Part shown: one piece after another, positions 42,331 through 51,664 of the stretch
Layout: every line of letters begins with the position of its first letter
Numbering within the stretch: the stretch's first letter is position 1
Assembly (NCBI GenBank): GCA_030841105.1
Contig: JAVEDE010000078.1
Span: forward strand, 62,001-126,000
DNA: 64,000 bases
DNA from: Pyrinomonadaceae bacterium
GTDB lineage: Bacteria; Acidobacteriota; Blastocatellia; Pyrinomonadales; Pyrinomonadaceae
Reading direction: 5' to 3'
Made by a program: the position numbers and the translations under genes
The notes under the pieces: model-generated
The model's database searches: none
Seen by the model: the letters and a program-made list of their open reading frames with translations, nothing else
Told to the model about the DNA's origin: nothing

Positions 42331-43812
42331 ATGCGACGCTTCATCGCACTCGCCCTGCTTCTCTGCGCGCTGGCCGCGCCCCCCTCACGCTCTCGCACCC
42401 GACAAGTCCGGGGCGCAGAGAAGAACAGTTCAGCCGTCGCGTCGCCATCTTCGACAACGTCTGCAAACACGTCTGCCCAAACTTTCCCGAAAGGCCGTCT
42501 CATCGAGAAAGTCGTCACCCTCGACGACGCGACGCAAAGCTACGCGCTTTATCTCCCTTCCGCGTACACGCCCGGCAAGCGTTGGCCGATTCTCTACTGC
42601 CTCGATCCGCTCGCGCGCGGCGAAGTGCCGGTCGCGCGTTTTCAAGAGGCGGCGGAGCGTTACGGCTGGATCGTCGCCGGTTCGCACAACTCGCGCAACG
42701 GCGCGGTGCAGCCTTCGCTCGACGCCGTCGTCGCGATGTGGAGAGACACGCATGCGCGTCTCTCAGTTGACGAGCGGCGCGTCTACGCGGCGGGCTTCTC
42801 CGGCGGCGCGCGCATGGCCGTCCGCTTCGGTCATCTCTGCCGGAGTTGTCTGGCCGGGGTCGTCGTCTGCGGCGCGGGTTTTCCCGCGGACATCAGGCCG
42901 TCAAACGCCGTCCCCTTCCACGTCTACTCCATCGCCGGAACTGACGATTTCAATTTCCCCGAACTGAAAAAACTCGAAGAGTTGTTGGATAACTTTTCCG
43001 TCGCGCATCGTCTCGCCGTCTTCGACGGGGCGCACGTGTGGCCGCCCGCCGACGCGTGCGCCGCGGCCGTCGAATGGATGGAACTTCAGGCGTTGAAGTC
43101 CGGGCGACTGCCGAAGGACGACGCGCTGATCGAACAACTCTGGCAGGAGCAGACGCGCAAGGCGCGCGACGCCGAAGCCGCGCGCGATTTTTACGTCGCG
43201 TATCAAACTTACCGTGCGGCGTCTGAGGACTTCCGGGGGTTGCGCGACGTGAGCCAACTTGAGCAACACGCGGCGCGGCTCGGTGAGACACGCGAAGTCA
43301 AAAGAGCATCTGACGATGAGAACGCGCAAATAAAGAGCCAGCACAAACTCGCGGGCGAACTCGTCGCGCTGCTCGAACAGCGTCGCGATCCGGCGCAGGG
43401 CGCGGTCGCGGGCGTCAGTTTCAGAAAGGCCGTGGACGATTTGAGAAAGGCCGCGCGCGCCGACGCCGACACGGGCGAACGACGTGTCGCGCGCCGCACG
43501 CTCAACGGAGTCTTCGCGCAGTTTTACGAAGGCGCACAGAACTTGATCGTGCGACGCGAAAACTACGCGCTCGCTGCCGCCTCGCTCGCTGCGGCCTCCG
43601 TACTCGCGCCCGACAACGCGCAGGTGCTCTACGAACTCGCACGCGCGCACGCGCTCAACCGCGACAAGCGCAGGGCGTTCGACGCGCTGCGGCGTGCCAT
43701 CGAGAAGGGCTTCAAGGACGCGAGACAGCTGGCCGCCGACGAAGCGTTCGACGCCCTGCGCGGCGAGGCCGAATACCGTAAGCTCGTCGAAGCCGTCAGC
43801 CAAAAGCAGTAG
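42331..43812 (+). CDS. Secreted alpha/beta-hydrolase (esterase-type) with C-terminal TPR-like helices
   Basis: 493 residues from ATG 42331, which begins directly with a signal peptide (MRRFIALALLLCALAAPP); an ATG at 42289 overlapping the TIR-like gene is an alternative. The esterase/PHB-depolymerase-like domain (about 55-260) has YALYLPSAY, WPILYCLDP, the nucleophile in GFSGGARMA, an Asp region SIAGTDDF and a His in FDGAHVWPP, a full triad. The remaining residues (260-493) are helical, ending in TPR units (ALAAASVLAPDNAQVLYELARAHAL, RRAFDALRRAIEKGF). Substrate unknown. Confidence 0.8.
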   Translation: MRRFIALALLLCALAAPPSRSRTRQVRGAEKNSSAVASPSSTTSANTSAQTFPKGRLIEKVVTLDDATQSYALYLPSAYTPGKRWPILYCLDPLARGEVPVARFQEAAERYGWIVAGSHNSRNGAVQPSLDAVVAMWRDTHARLSVDERRVYAAGFSGGARMAVRFGHLCRSCLAGVVVCGAGFPADIRPSNAVPFHVYSIAGTDDFNFPELKKLEELLDNFSVAHRLAVFDGAHVWPPADACAAAVEWMELQALKSGRLPKDDALIEQLWQEQTRKARDAEAARDFYVAYQTYRAASEDFRGLRDVSQLEQHAARLGETREVKRASDDENAQIKSQHKLAGELVALLEQRRDPAQGAVAGVSFRKAVDDLRKAARADADTGERRVARRTLNGVFAQFYEGAQNLIVRRENYALAAASLAAASVLAPDNAQVLYELARAHALNRDKRRAFDALRRAIEKGFKDARQLAADEAFDALRGEAEYRKLVEAVSQKQ

Positions 43813-43895
43813 GCCGCAGCAATGTAATTAATTTGCCAATCATGCAGAGAGAAGATTAGGCTGATTGCAGTTGTAGTCGGCTGTGTGTGGAGCGA

Positions 43896-44975
43896 TCACT
43901 TTTGCGGTCTCCCTGTCTGCGCCCGCAGTTGTTTGATGATGCCGCGAATCGCGTCGGCTTCGGCGGCCTTCGGGTCGAGGCGCAGGTAAGTCTCCAAGGC
44001 TTCGACGGCGCGCGCGTTCTCGCCGCGCTCGATGTGGATCGCGCCGAGATACCTGTGCGCCATGCGCGCCTCGTCGCCGCCGAGCGCGAGGGCGCGACGC
44101 AACTCGCGCTCCGCTTCTTCGTAGCGAACGAGACCGATCAGAGCGCGCCCGCGGTAAAGGTGCGCGGCGAAAGAAGCATCGCTCAACTTGAGCGCGCGGC
44201 TCAGTTCCGCTTCGGCGTCGGCGAAACGCTTGCGTTGCAAGAGCACGATGCCGTAGTTGAGCCGGAGCACGAAGGCGTCCGGTTCGAGCGCGAGCGCGGC
44301 GCGCAAGGCTTCCGCTGCCTTCTCCGTCTCGCCGAGGCCGAGATACTGCACACCGAGTTCGTTGAAGGCCAGCGTAAACTTCGGGTAGACGGCGACGGCC
44401 TGTTTCAACTGTTCCACCGCGCGCTTGCGCTCCCCGGCCTTCGCCGAACGAAGCGCCTCCTCGTAAAGTTCGCGCGCCTCTTTCGGGATCGCGGCGAGCG
44501 CGGCGTTGACGACGCCGGGCTTCCCCGCCCCCTCCTCGCGTTTCAAACGCAACTGAATCTGGACGGAGACGACTTGCCCCGCGCGCCGGTTGCGAAGCGG
44601 CGAGTCAATGATGTCAACGGTCTCTGCGGCCGTCTCAAACTCCGCGCCCGCTTCGACGGTCAGACGATACGTGCCACCGTTCAGACGGCGAAAGGTGAAC
44701 GCGCCGTTGTCGTCGCTCAACACGGATGCTTCGCCGCGCACGCCGCCCAGCCGGACGCGGACGCGCCTGCCGAGTTGTCGCCCCGAAGGCGCGAAGATGC
44801 GCCCCTGAATCGTGTGCGCCCCGCCGAAGCCGGGGTCGTTCGATTCGGAATCAATCCCTGTGTCGGTTTGTGCGTAGAGATTGTTGGCGGCAAGTAGCAG
44901 CGCGAAGGCGAAGGCGCAGGTCAAGGCGCGGACACAGTTGAAGGCGCGGGCGCGGCGGGCGTTGAGAGAGATCAT
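43896..44975 (-). CDS. Secreted CarboxypepD_reg-like plus TPR protein
   Basis: 359 residues from ATG 44975; the long upstream open frame is only an antisense shadow of the receptor gene. A signal peptide (about 8-38, ending LYAQ) is followed by a carboxypeptidase-regulatory beta-sandwich (about 55-130; HTIQGRIFAPSGRQLGRRVRVRL, FTFRRLNGGTYRLTVEAG). About six TPR units follow (160-350; LAFNELGVQYLGLGETEKAAEAL and others). It probably acts as a periplasmic scaffold. It lies just downstream of TonB receptor 2 on the same strand, but a hairpin separates them. Confidence 0.82.
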   Translation of the reverse strand: MISLNARRARAFNCVRALTCAFAFALLLAANNLYAQTDTGIDSESNDPGFGGAHTIQGRIFAPSGRQLGRRVRVRLGGVRGEASVLSDDNGAFTFRRLNGGTYRLTVEAGAEFETAAETVDIIDSPLRNRRAGQVVSVQIQLRLKREEGAGKPGVVNAALAAIPKEARELYEEALRSAKAGERKRAVEQLKQAVAVYPKFTLAFNELGVQYLGLGETEKAAEALRAALALEPDAFVLRLNYGIVLLQRKRFADAEAELSRALKLSDASFAAHLYRGRALIGLVRYEEAERELRRALALGGDEARMAHRYLGAIHIERGENARAVEALETYLRLDPKAAEADAIRGIIKQLRAQTGRPQK

Positions 44976-45001
44976 CACGGCGTGTGAAATGAGAAAGGCG
45001 G

Positions 45002-45029
45002 GGGAGAGTCTTTCGTTCAAGACTCTCCC
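45002..45029 (-). terminator. Hairpin after TonB receptor 2
   Basis: GGGAGAGTCTT (45002-45012) pairs perfectly with AAGACTCTCCC (45019-45029) around a 6-nt loop; the stem extends with a bulge. It lies 31 bp beyond the receptor stop on the minus strand. Confidence 0.7.
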
Positions 45030-45060
45030 GCCGCGTGGAAAACTTTCGGTCGCCCGAAAG

Positions 45061-48000
45061 TCAGAAGATGAACTTCGCCGCGAGTTGCACGTTGCGACGT
45101 TCGAGATTGCCGCTGGTGAAGACGCCGCGGTTCGCCGTGATGAACGAAGCCGTCGGGTTGCCGTCGGCGTCGGTGAAGCCGCTGATGTCGAGCGAGCCGG
45201 GCGCGATGAACAGGTTCGAGTGGTTGAAGACGTTGAAGGCTTCAAGCCTGAGTTGCACGCTGTACTTCTCGTTGAACCTGATGCGCTTGTACAGACCCAT
45301 GTCCATGTTCCAGAAGCCGGGGCCACGGAAGGCGTTGCGCTTCGTCATGTCTTCGGGGAAAGGTCCGACCACACCCGTGTTGCTGACGGGGTTGACGAAC
45401 GGGTTCGACGCCGGCAGTTGCAGGTAGCTGAACGCGTTCGCTCCGACCGACGCGGGATTGCCCGTGCCGTCGAAGTTGACCGACGCGCCGCCGGCCGGGC
45501 GGTAGCGCGGGCACGCGCCGCTGTTGGCCGTCGTGCAGTCGAAGACCGTGAACGGGTTGCCGGTGCGCGCCGTAAATATCCCGGTCAGCGCGAAGCCGCC
45601 GAGCAGGTGGCGGACGAACTTGCTGTCCACCGTGTCGAAGTAGGGCACTTCGTAGTTGAAGCTGCTGACGAAGCGATGGCGCGCGTCGAAGTCGGCGTAG
45701 CCGTAATCCAACTTCGGATCGAACGGGTCGAGCAGGCCGAGGCTGGCGTTGGCGTTCGAGTCGCTGAAGGTCGAACTCAAATTGTCCTTCGCCCGCGAGA
45801 GCGTGTAGCGCGCGGTGAACTGCAAGCCGCGGTTGCGGAAGTTGTTGCTCTCGATGCCGAAGACGAGCGCGTTGTAGTTCGAGTAGCCGTTGTTGGCGCG
45901 CGTGTTGATGTTGGTGTACTGGCCGTTGAGGCGGTTCGACGCGCCGCCGGTGGGTGTGGGCGTGGTGCTGTTGAGATAGACGAGACCCGTGCCGGTGCGG
46001 TTGATGTTCTCCAAAGAGTAGAGGTCGCGCCCGGCCGAGCCGGAATACTCGATGGAGGCCACCGTGCCGCGGCCGAGTTCGCGCTCAAAAGCCCCGCTCC
46101 AGAAATGCGCGTAGGCGTTCGTGATGTCCTCGCGGACGTGGCGCAGGCTCGCGCCGGGCAGGCGGATGGTCGTGCCGCTCCCGGCTAGCGGCCCTGAGTT
46201 GTTGCGCGAGATCGAGAGCGAAGGGACTTCGACGCCTGCCGTCAGCGCGACGACCGTCTGCGCGGGCGGATTCTGGATCACGTTGTAGGTGACGTTGCCG
46301 AAGTTGCGCTCGTAGGACATGCCGTAGCCGCCGCGCAAAGAGGTCTTGCCGTCGCCGAACACGTCCCACGCGAAGCCGAGGCGCGGGGCGAAGTTGTTGA
46401 GGTCTTTCTTCCACAGGCCGCCAATCTTGCTGTTCGGGGCGACCTGCACGCTGCCGTTGCGGATGCGCTCCTGCAAGGTGCTGCCCTCGCCGAAGTAGAA
46501 GTTGGAATCGAGTTCCGGGTTCTTGTTGTGCTGCACGCCGTAGTACTCGTAGCGGAGGCCGAGGTTGAGCGTCAGGGTCGGGCGCACGCGCCACGAGTCG
46601 TTGAAGTAAGCAGCCCACTCGTTGTAGACGTTGCTGCGGCTGAAACTGGGCGGCGCGAGCGGCGTCGTCACGAAGTTGCCGGGGAAGCCGCCCTGCGGAT
46701 CGACCGCGCCTTGGAACTTCACGAGTTGACCGGCGACGAGATTGTTGAGCGCCTGCTGCGTGTTGTTGCCGAGCGTCTGCACCGAGTTGAGAAACGCGCC
46801 GAAGGTGCGGTTCTGCTGGATGTTGAAATACTGCCCGCCGAAGCGGAGCTGGTGGTTGCTGCCGAGTTGGTAGTTGAAATCCTGATACAACTGAATCTGG
46901 TTGGTCGGGCCGTTGGCCGGGATCGCGCTGCCGGGATTGAACGGCAGGTAGCCGGGGAACGCGATGTTGACCGGCGTGTTCTGATCTATGTTGACGGCGA
47001 ACGTCTCGTTGACGTAGAGCGTCGGCCCCGCCGGTTGCTCGCCCAAGGGGTTGCCGGTGTTGACGCGGTTGAAGGCCAGCTTCGACGCCGACACGAGATT
47101 CGGCGAGAGCGTGCGCGTCAGCGAGACGAGGAAGTTCTGGTTATAGGCCGTCGTGCCCGTGTTGAAGCCCTGATAGGGGCTGTTAGCTCCCGTGCCTTCG
47201 AGCGTCAGGTTATCTTGCAACGCGTAGCGACCGTAGATTTGCGTCTTGTCGTTGACGTTCCAGTCAATGCGCGTGACGGTCGAGAGATCGTTCTGGGGGA
47301 AGCCGCCGCCGAGGTCTGTCGGCACGGAGTAGGCGACTTCTTGAAACGCGGGCGTGCCGGCCGGAACACCCGTGATGCCGAGTTCGCCCGCGCTGCGGAT
47401 GCGACCCGTGGGGCGCGCGGCGAGCGTGTAACCGCTGAAGAAATCCCGCGTCGCCGGAGCGGACAGCGCGATCAACTGCGACGTAGGGACGAAGGCGAGC
47501 AGTTCACCCTGACTGCGCACGCGCGTCCACTCGGTGCTGTTGAAGAAGAACAATTTATCTTTGACGATGCGCCCGCCCGCCGAATAGCCGAACTGGTTGC
47601 GCGTGAAGACGCCGCGCGGCACGCCCGTCGCGTTGTTGGCGAAGCCGTTCGAGGCGAGTTTCGAGAGTCGGTTGAAGGCGTAGGCTGTGCCGTGAAATTC
47701 GTTGCTGCCCGCGCGCGTTGCCACGTTGACGATGCCGCCCGAAGCGCGCCCGTACTCGGCCGAGAAGTTGCTCGTGATGACACGAAACTCCTGCACCGAA
47801 TCGAGCGGGATGAGTTGGCCGACGGTCGCCGTGTAAGAGTTGTTGTTGTCCGTGCCGTCGAGCAGGATGTTGGTGCTGGCGGCGCGCTGGCCGTTCAGTG
47901 ACGCGCCCGTGCCGCGATAAGTGGACGTGCCCGCCGTGTCGTTCTGCGACGTGCTCGGATCGTCGGTCGAAGCGTTGCCGGATAGCTGGACGAGGTTATA

Positions 48001-48465
48001 AGGGTTGCGCGTGATGGTCGGGAGTTCGCGAATCTGCGTCCCCGAAACGACGTTGGATAACTCCTGCGTCTGCGTGTTGACCTCGACGCCGCCGCCCGCG
48101 ACGACGTTGATCGTCTCGCCGCCCACGCCGCCGACGGCGAGTGCCGTCTCGACCGAGGTGCGTGAGCCGACCGTCACTTGCACGCGCTGCGTGTTGGGCG
48201 CGAAGCCCGGCGCGCTCGTGGTCACGTCGTAGAGTCCCGGTTGCAGATTCGTGAACGTGTACGTCCCCTCCTCGTTCGACGTGGCGCTCAACTCGCGTCC
48301 CGTGTTGACCGACTTGATGGTGACGGCCGCCCCGGCGACGAGCGCGCCGTTCGGGTCTGAAATTTTTCCGATCACCTGCCCCGTCTCCGTCTGCCCTAAG
48401 GCCGCGACGCTCAAAGCGAACAGCATCACGGCTGCGGCCATTAGTTTGAATTTACTTCTCGTCAT
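45061..48465 (-). CDS. Oar-like TonB-dependent outer-membrane receptor (2)
   Basis: 1134 residues from ATG 48465, with AAAGGAG five bases upstream; the frame is open to 48609 but signal-peptide position favours 48465. Domains: signal peptide (ends AALGQ), carboxypeptidase-regulatory domain (about 24-105; GQVIGKISDPNGALVAGAAV), plug (about 115-240; RELPTITRNPYNLVQLSG), then a barrel ending NVQLAAKFIF. It has the same architecture as receptor 1 but differs in sequence, so the ligands probably differ. A sigma-54 promoter lies upstream. Confidence 0.92.
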   Translation of the reverse strand: MTRSKFKLMAAAVMLFALSVAALGQTETGQVIGKISDPNGALVAGAAVTIKSVNTGRELSATSNEEGTYTFTNLQPGLYDVTTSAPGFAPNTQRVQVTVGSRTSVETALAVGGVGGETINVVAGGGVEVNTQTQELSNVVSGTQIRELPTITRNPYNLVQLSGNASTDDPSTSQNDTAGTSTYRGTGASLNGQRAASTNILLDGTDNNNSYTATVGQLIPLDSVQEFRVITSNFSAEYGRASGGIVNVATRAGSNEFHGTAYAFNRLSKLASNGFANNATGVPRGVFTRNQFGYSAGGRIVKDKLFFFNSTEWTRVRSQGELLAFVPTSQLIALSAPATRDFFSGYTLAARPTGRIRSAGELGITGVPAGTPAFQEVAYSVPTDLGGGFPQNDLSTVTRIDWNVNDKTQIYGRYALQDNLTLEGTGANSPYQGFNTGTTAYNQNFLVSLTRTLSPNLVSASKLAFNRVNTGNPLGEQPAGPTLYVNETFAVNIDQNTPVNIAFPGYLPFNPGSAIPANGPTNQIQLYQDFNYQLGSNHQLRFGGQYFNIQQNRTFGAFLNSVQTLGNNTQQALNNLVAGQLVKFQGAVDPQGGFPGNFVTTPLAPPSFSRSNVYNEWAAYFNDSWRVRPTLTLNLGLRYEYYGVQHNKNPELDSNFYFGEGSTLQERIRNGSVQVAPNSKIGGLWKKDLNNFAPRLGFAWDVFGDGKTSLRGGYGMSYERNFGNVTYNVIQNPPAQTVVALTAGVEVPSLSISRNNSGPLAGSGTTIRLPGASLRHVREDITNAYAHFWSGAFERELGRGTVASIEYSGSAGRDLYSLENINRTGTGLVYLNSTTPTPTGGASNRLNGQYTNINTRANNGYSNYNALVFGIESNNFRNRGLQFTARYTLSRAKDNLSSTFSDSNANASLGLLDPFDPKLDYGYADFDARHRFVSSFNYEVPYFDTVDSKFVRHLLGGFALTGIFTARTGNPFTVFDCTTANSGACPRYRPAGGASVNFDGTGNPASVGANAFSYLQLPASNPFVNPVSNTGVVGPFPEDMTKRNAFRGPGFWNMDMGLYKRIRFNEKYSVQLRLEAFNVFNHSNLFIAPGSLDISGFTDADGNPTASFITANRGVFTSGNLERRNVQLAAKFIF

Positions 48466-48589
48466 GACATCTCCTTTAACCAAAAACTTGATTGAGACTT
48501 GCCGTTGTGAATTTCGTTTTGCTGCCGCCGGTGAGGGCTGAGCACCGGGCGACTGCCGAAAGTTGGCTCTTGCTCTGAGACACACAGGG
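48466..48589. other. Leader of TonB receptor 2
   Basis: About 110 nt of untranslated leader between the sigma-54 element and the receptor start. It contains the ribosome site AAAGGAG but no structure that I recognise. Confidence 0.4.
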
Positions 48590-48604
48590 GCAACGAACGT
48601 GCCG
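48590..48604 (-). promoter_or_regulatory. Sigma-54 promoter of TonB receptor 2
   Basis: On the minus strand CGGCAC-GTTCG-TTGC: GG-N10-GC spacing, GGCAC and TTGC perfect. It is very similar to the element of receptor 1 at 35127-35141. Confidence 0.7.
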
Positions 48605-48775
48605 CACACACACGGCGCGACTCAACTGTTGGCAGTCTTGCTTTTAGTTAACAGGCGGGAGACTTGGCGAGCTTAGCTGCGGCGACTTTCCGAGCGAGAC
48701 TTCTTATTTATTAACATTTGACCAATAAACAAATCTTATTCGCGTGAGCGTTCCGGCGTTCTATGCCGCACGCGC

Positions 48776-48813
48776 ACGAACCCACGCGCGATGTTGACCG
48801 CGCGTGGGTTCGT
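48776..48813 (-). terminator. Terminator of the amidohydrolase gene
   Basis: A perfect 15-bp stem (48776-48790 with 48799-48813; ACGAACCCACGCGCG and complement) with an 8-nt loop, 33 bp beyond the amidohydrolase stop. Confidence 0.8.
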
Positions 48814-48846
48814 CCCGCGACCTGCCTTAGTTAATGTTTCTTGTCG

Positions 48847-50280
48847 TTAATGTTTTTCGTCGAGGGCGTGGCGGAAGCGAGGGGCGATCTCGTCGAGCGT
48901 GCGGTCGAGTTCGGCTTGCGTGAACCAGCGGCCTTTGAGCATCACGCCCGCGCGCCGTTCGGTGTTCACGATATGAGCGAGCGGGTCGGCTTCGAGCAAC
49001 ACTAAGTCGGCGCGCTTGCCGCGTTCGATAGTGCCGGTGGTTTTGATCGTCCCGAAGAACTCCGCCGGGTTGCGCGTGGCGGCGGCGAGCGCGGCGTAAG
49101 TTGAGAGTCCGGCTTCGTTCAAAGCGCGCAGTTCGCGGTGCAGCGTGTAGCCGTAGAGCAAGAGCCATTCGGGCGTGTCCGAACCGGCGAGAATTTTGCC
49201 GCCCGCGTCGTGGATGGCTTTGATGAGCTTGTTCCTGAGGGCGACGTACCTTGCGCGCCGTTCGGGCGACGCCGCCTGCGCCAGATACCTCTTGCTGTAG
49301 CCGACCCACAGGTCAACCGTCTGCGGCGGGTAGAAGCGTATGTCGGGTTGCGCCCTGATTGACTCTTCGGTTCTCCCGATCCCGAATGTTGACTTAAAGA
49401 AGTACTGCGTCGGCACGGTGAACGGGTTCGCGCGAACGCTCGCGCGCGCGATCTCAGGAATTTTATTTTCGTCCAGCACGTCGAGGCTCTCCCAGTTCTT
49501 CGGCTGGTAGATGTAGAGGTCGGAGACCGAACCTTTGACGGGCGAATTTTCCGGCAGCAACGCTTCGAGGTACGAGTCGAGATGCTCGATCTGCTGTCCG
49601 GCTTTGAGCGCGCGCTCTAAGCCGACCGAGCGACTGTCGGCGTGGCCGACGACGCGTATCTTCTGCCGCGCGGCCTCCGCGACGATGGCCTCGTAGACTT
49701 CCGGCTTGAGGAACGTGGTCATCTTCAAATAGTCGTAGCCGTCGCGCTTGGCCTTCTGCACCGACTCGCGCGCCTCCGCCTCGTTCGTCACGACGTAGGC
49801 GTTCGTTGCCTTCCGCCCGGTGAACTGCGGACTCGCCGCGTAGATCGTCGGCGCGACGATCTCGCCGCGCGCCGCCTTCGCACGCAGCACGAGTTGCTCC
49901 GGCGTCCCCGTCATCAAGCGGATCGTCGTCACGCCGTGTGCGATCATGATCTTCAACTCGTCTTCGGCCAGCGCGTCGGGGAACTCGTCGTCGGTGAACA
50001 GGTGGACGTGCATGTCCGTCAGTCCCGGAATCAAAAACTTTCCCCGCCCGTCAATCTTGCGCGCATCGCGCGGCACGCGCACCTTCTTCGCGTCGCCCAC
50101 TTCGGCGATCACGCCGTCGCGGATGATCACGGTCTGGTCTGTCAACACGCGCTCCCTGTCCATCGGGATCACGTTCACGCCGACGAAGGCCGTCGTGTTC
50201 GGCTCAGGCGGATTACCATGCGCGACGGCCGCCGCCAGCAGGAGCATCAACAACACGGACATCGCGTATATCTTTTTCAT
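48847..50280 (-). CDS. Secreted amidohydrolase-superfamily protein
   Basis: 477 residues from ATG 50280 with GGACGGAAG before it. A signal peptide (MKKIYAMSVLLMLLLAAAVAHG) is followed by the composite beta-sandwich (FVGVNVIPMDRERVLTDQTVIIRDGVI). The TIM-barrel metal motif H-x-H is present in FLIPGLTDMHVHLFTDD, later metal/acid residues in IRVVGHADS, HLDSY and LAGSDTPEW. The C-terminal sandwich GTIERGKRADLVLLEADPL and the ribosomal start are clear. Family members hydrolyse peptides, imidazolones or other amides; the substrate is unknown. It probably acts in the periplasm. Confidence 0.87.
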   Translation of the reverse strand: MKKIYAMSVLLMLLLAAAVAHGNPPEPNTTAFVGVNVIPMDRERVLTDQTVIIRDGVIAEVGDAKKVRVPRDARKIDGRGKFLIPGLTDMHVHLFTDDEFPDALAEDELKIMIAHGVTTIRLMTGTPEQLVLRAKAARGEIVAPTIYAASPQFTGRKATNAYVVTNEAEARESVQKAKRDGYDYLKMTTFLKPEVYEAIVAEAARQKIRVVGHADSRSVGLERALKAGQQIEHLDSYLEALLPENSPVKGSVSDLYIYQPKNWESLDVLDENKIPEIARASVRANPFTVPTQYFFKSTFGIGRTEESIRAQPDIRFYPPQTVDLWVGYSKRYLAQAASPERRARYVALRNKLIKAIHDAGGKILAGSDTPEWLLLYGYTLHRELRALNEAGLSTYAALAAATRNPAEFFGTIKTTGTIERGKRADLVLLEADPLAHIVNTERRAGVMLKGRWFTQAELDRTLDEIAPRFRHALDEKH

Positions 50281-50360
50281 CTTCCGTCCCTCGCTATCAA
50301 CGACTGTGAATCTCGAACACTCGCCACTCACTGCCCAATGCGCGTCGCTTATCTTCGCGC

Positions 50361-51362
50361 CTACGGTTTAACTTTCCGCGCCGCGTATAGACCCAGCGAC
50401 AGGTGCTCGACTTCGCCGCGCTCGTTCGACAGAAAGATCAACTCACCCTGTTCGTAAGTGAATTTGTCCTTCCCCGTCTTCGTGAGCGCCAACTTTTTCC
50501 CGTCTTCCCTGACGTGCAACTTGTTGTCTTTGACGAAGACCTCCTACACCTGCGGCTCGTGCGAGAACTTGCCGACGTAACGACGCATCTCTTCCGCGCT
50601 CAAGGCGAGCGGCCTCGGCTGCGCGTTCGTCTCCGGCTTGAGCGTCAGCAAAAGTTCCAAAGCCTTCTGCCGCGACTTCGGGAGCGTCTCGCCGTTGCGG
50701 TTGGCGAGCGGGCGGACGGCCGAGCGCGTCATGCCGGGCGGGTTGAAGAGGAGTTCGCGCAAGGCGTCGGCGTAGGGCTTGCCGTGCAATTCTTCGACGA
50801 CGAAGCCAGCCAGCCAGTAGCCCGCACTCGAATAGGAATAGACACGATTCGGCCCGGTGAAGAACACGTCGTCCTTCCACGCGCGGACGTTCCGGCTCAA
50901 GCCCGCGTCGTCGTTGGTCACGATTGCCGGGGCGAAGTCGCGCAACCCTGCCGATTGACTGAGGAGTTGGTGCGCCGTCAGCGCGGCGATCTTCGGCGAG
51001 AGGTTCTTCACATAGTTGCCGATGGGCGCGTCGAGTTTGATGCGCCCTGCGTCGGCCAGCGTCAGGAGCGCGACGGCCGTGAACATCTTCGTCGTCGAAC
51101 CCATCCGAAAAAGCGTGTCGGGCGTGACCGACGCCCCGCCCTCCGTGCTCGTCGCGCCGAAGCCCTTCACGAACAGCACGCGTTCGCCGCTGACGACGGC
51201 GACGGCCGCGCCCGGCGTCTTATTCTCCTTGAGTTCGGCGACGATGGTCTTTTCCAGTTCCGCAAAATCCACGGGCGCGCTTTGCGCCGCCGCCGCGCCC
51301 GCCGCAAGCAGCAACAACAAGCAGAAGGCGAAAAACGCCCGCGTCAATTTCACCAACGGCAT
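50361..51362 (-). pseudogene. Decayed beta-lactamase-family serine hydrolase (in-frame TAG, internal deletion)
   Basis: ATG 51362 has GGAGGGAAG upstream and starts a signal peptide (about 1-28, ending AAAAQ). The nucleophile motif S-T-T-K lies in FRMGSTTKMFTAV and the second motif is Y-S-S in YSYSSAGYW. After PGMTRSAVRPLANRNG the protein jumps to a C-terminal domain (YVGKFSHEPQV), so about 100 residues with the third motif appear to be missing. A TAG at 50544-50546 then interrupts this domain. The same frame continues for 60 more residues (from EVFVKDNKLHV to YAARKVKP) and ends at TAG 50361-50363. This fits a pseudogene; readthrough or a sequencing error at the TAG cannot be excluded. Confidence 0.65.
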
Positions 51363-51603
51363 TACACTTCCCTCCACATGTCGCGCGCCGGAGCGACTAA
51401 TGACCGAATCCGTATTTCAGTCAGCTATAAACGTGTGATGGTCGCTCTTAGTTTCAACCGGCGACTTGGGAAATTATGGATGACGGGGAGGCTCAAGTGC
51501 CTGTGCAAATTTGCCGGGCGTTGATGGTGCGGACAGAGATTGAGGCAGACGTGTGGGGAGTGAATGTCGGCGCGCGTGTGAAGGGGTGTCGGCGCATGAG
51601 ACA

Positions 51604-51636
51604 AGGCACGGTTGCACGCGTGTGCGCGCCGTGCCT
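51604..51636. terminator. Hairpin downstream of ispG
   Basis: AGGCACGG (51604-51611) pairs with CCGTGCCT (51629-51636), with an inner GCAC/GTGC stem. It lies 29 bp beyond the ispG stop. The rest of 51363-51664 shows no gene. Confidence 0.55.
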
Positions 51637-51664
51637 CGATTATATCCGCGACAGTTGAAGACTC

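Noticed and set aside
48776-48813. The stem with CGAACCC/GGGTTCG recalls a tRNA T-arm.
   Set aside because: No acceptor, D or anticodon arms surround it; it is a simple terminator hairpin.
51476-51658. 60-codon ORF downstream of ispG.
   Set aside because: No ribosome site, no recognisable motif, and it overlaps the ispG terminator hairpin.
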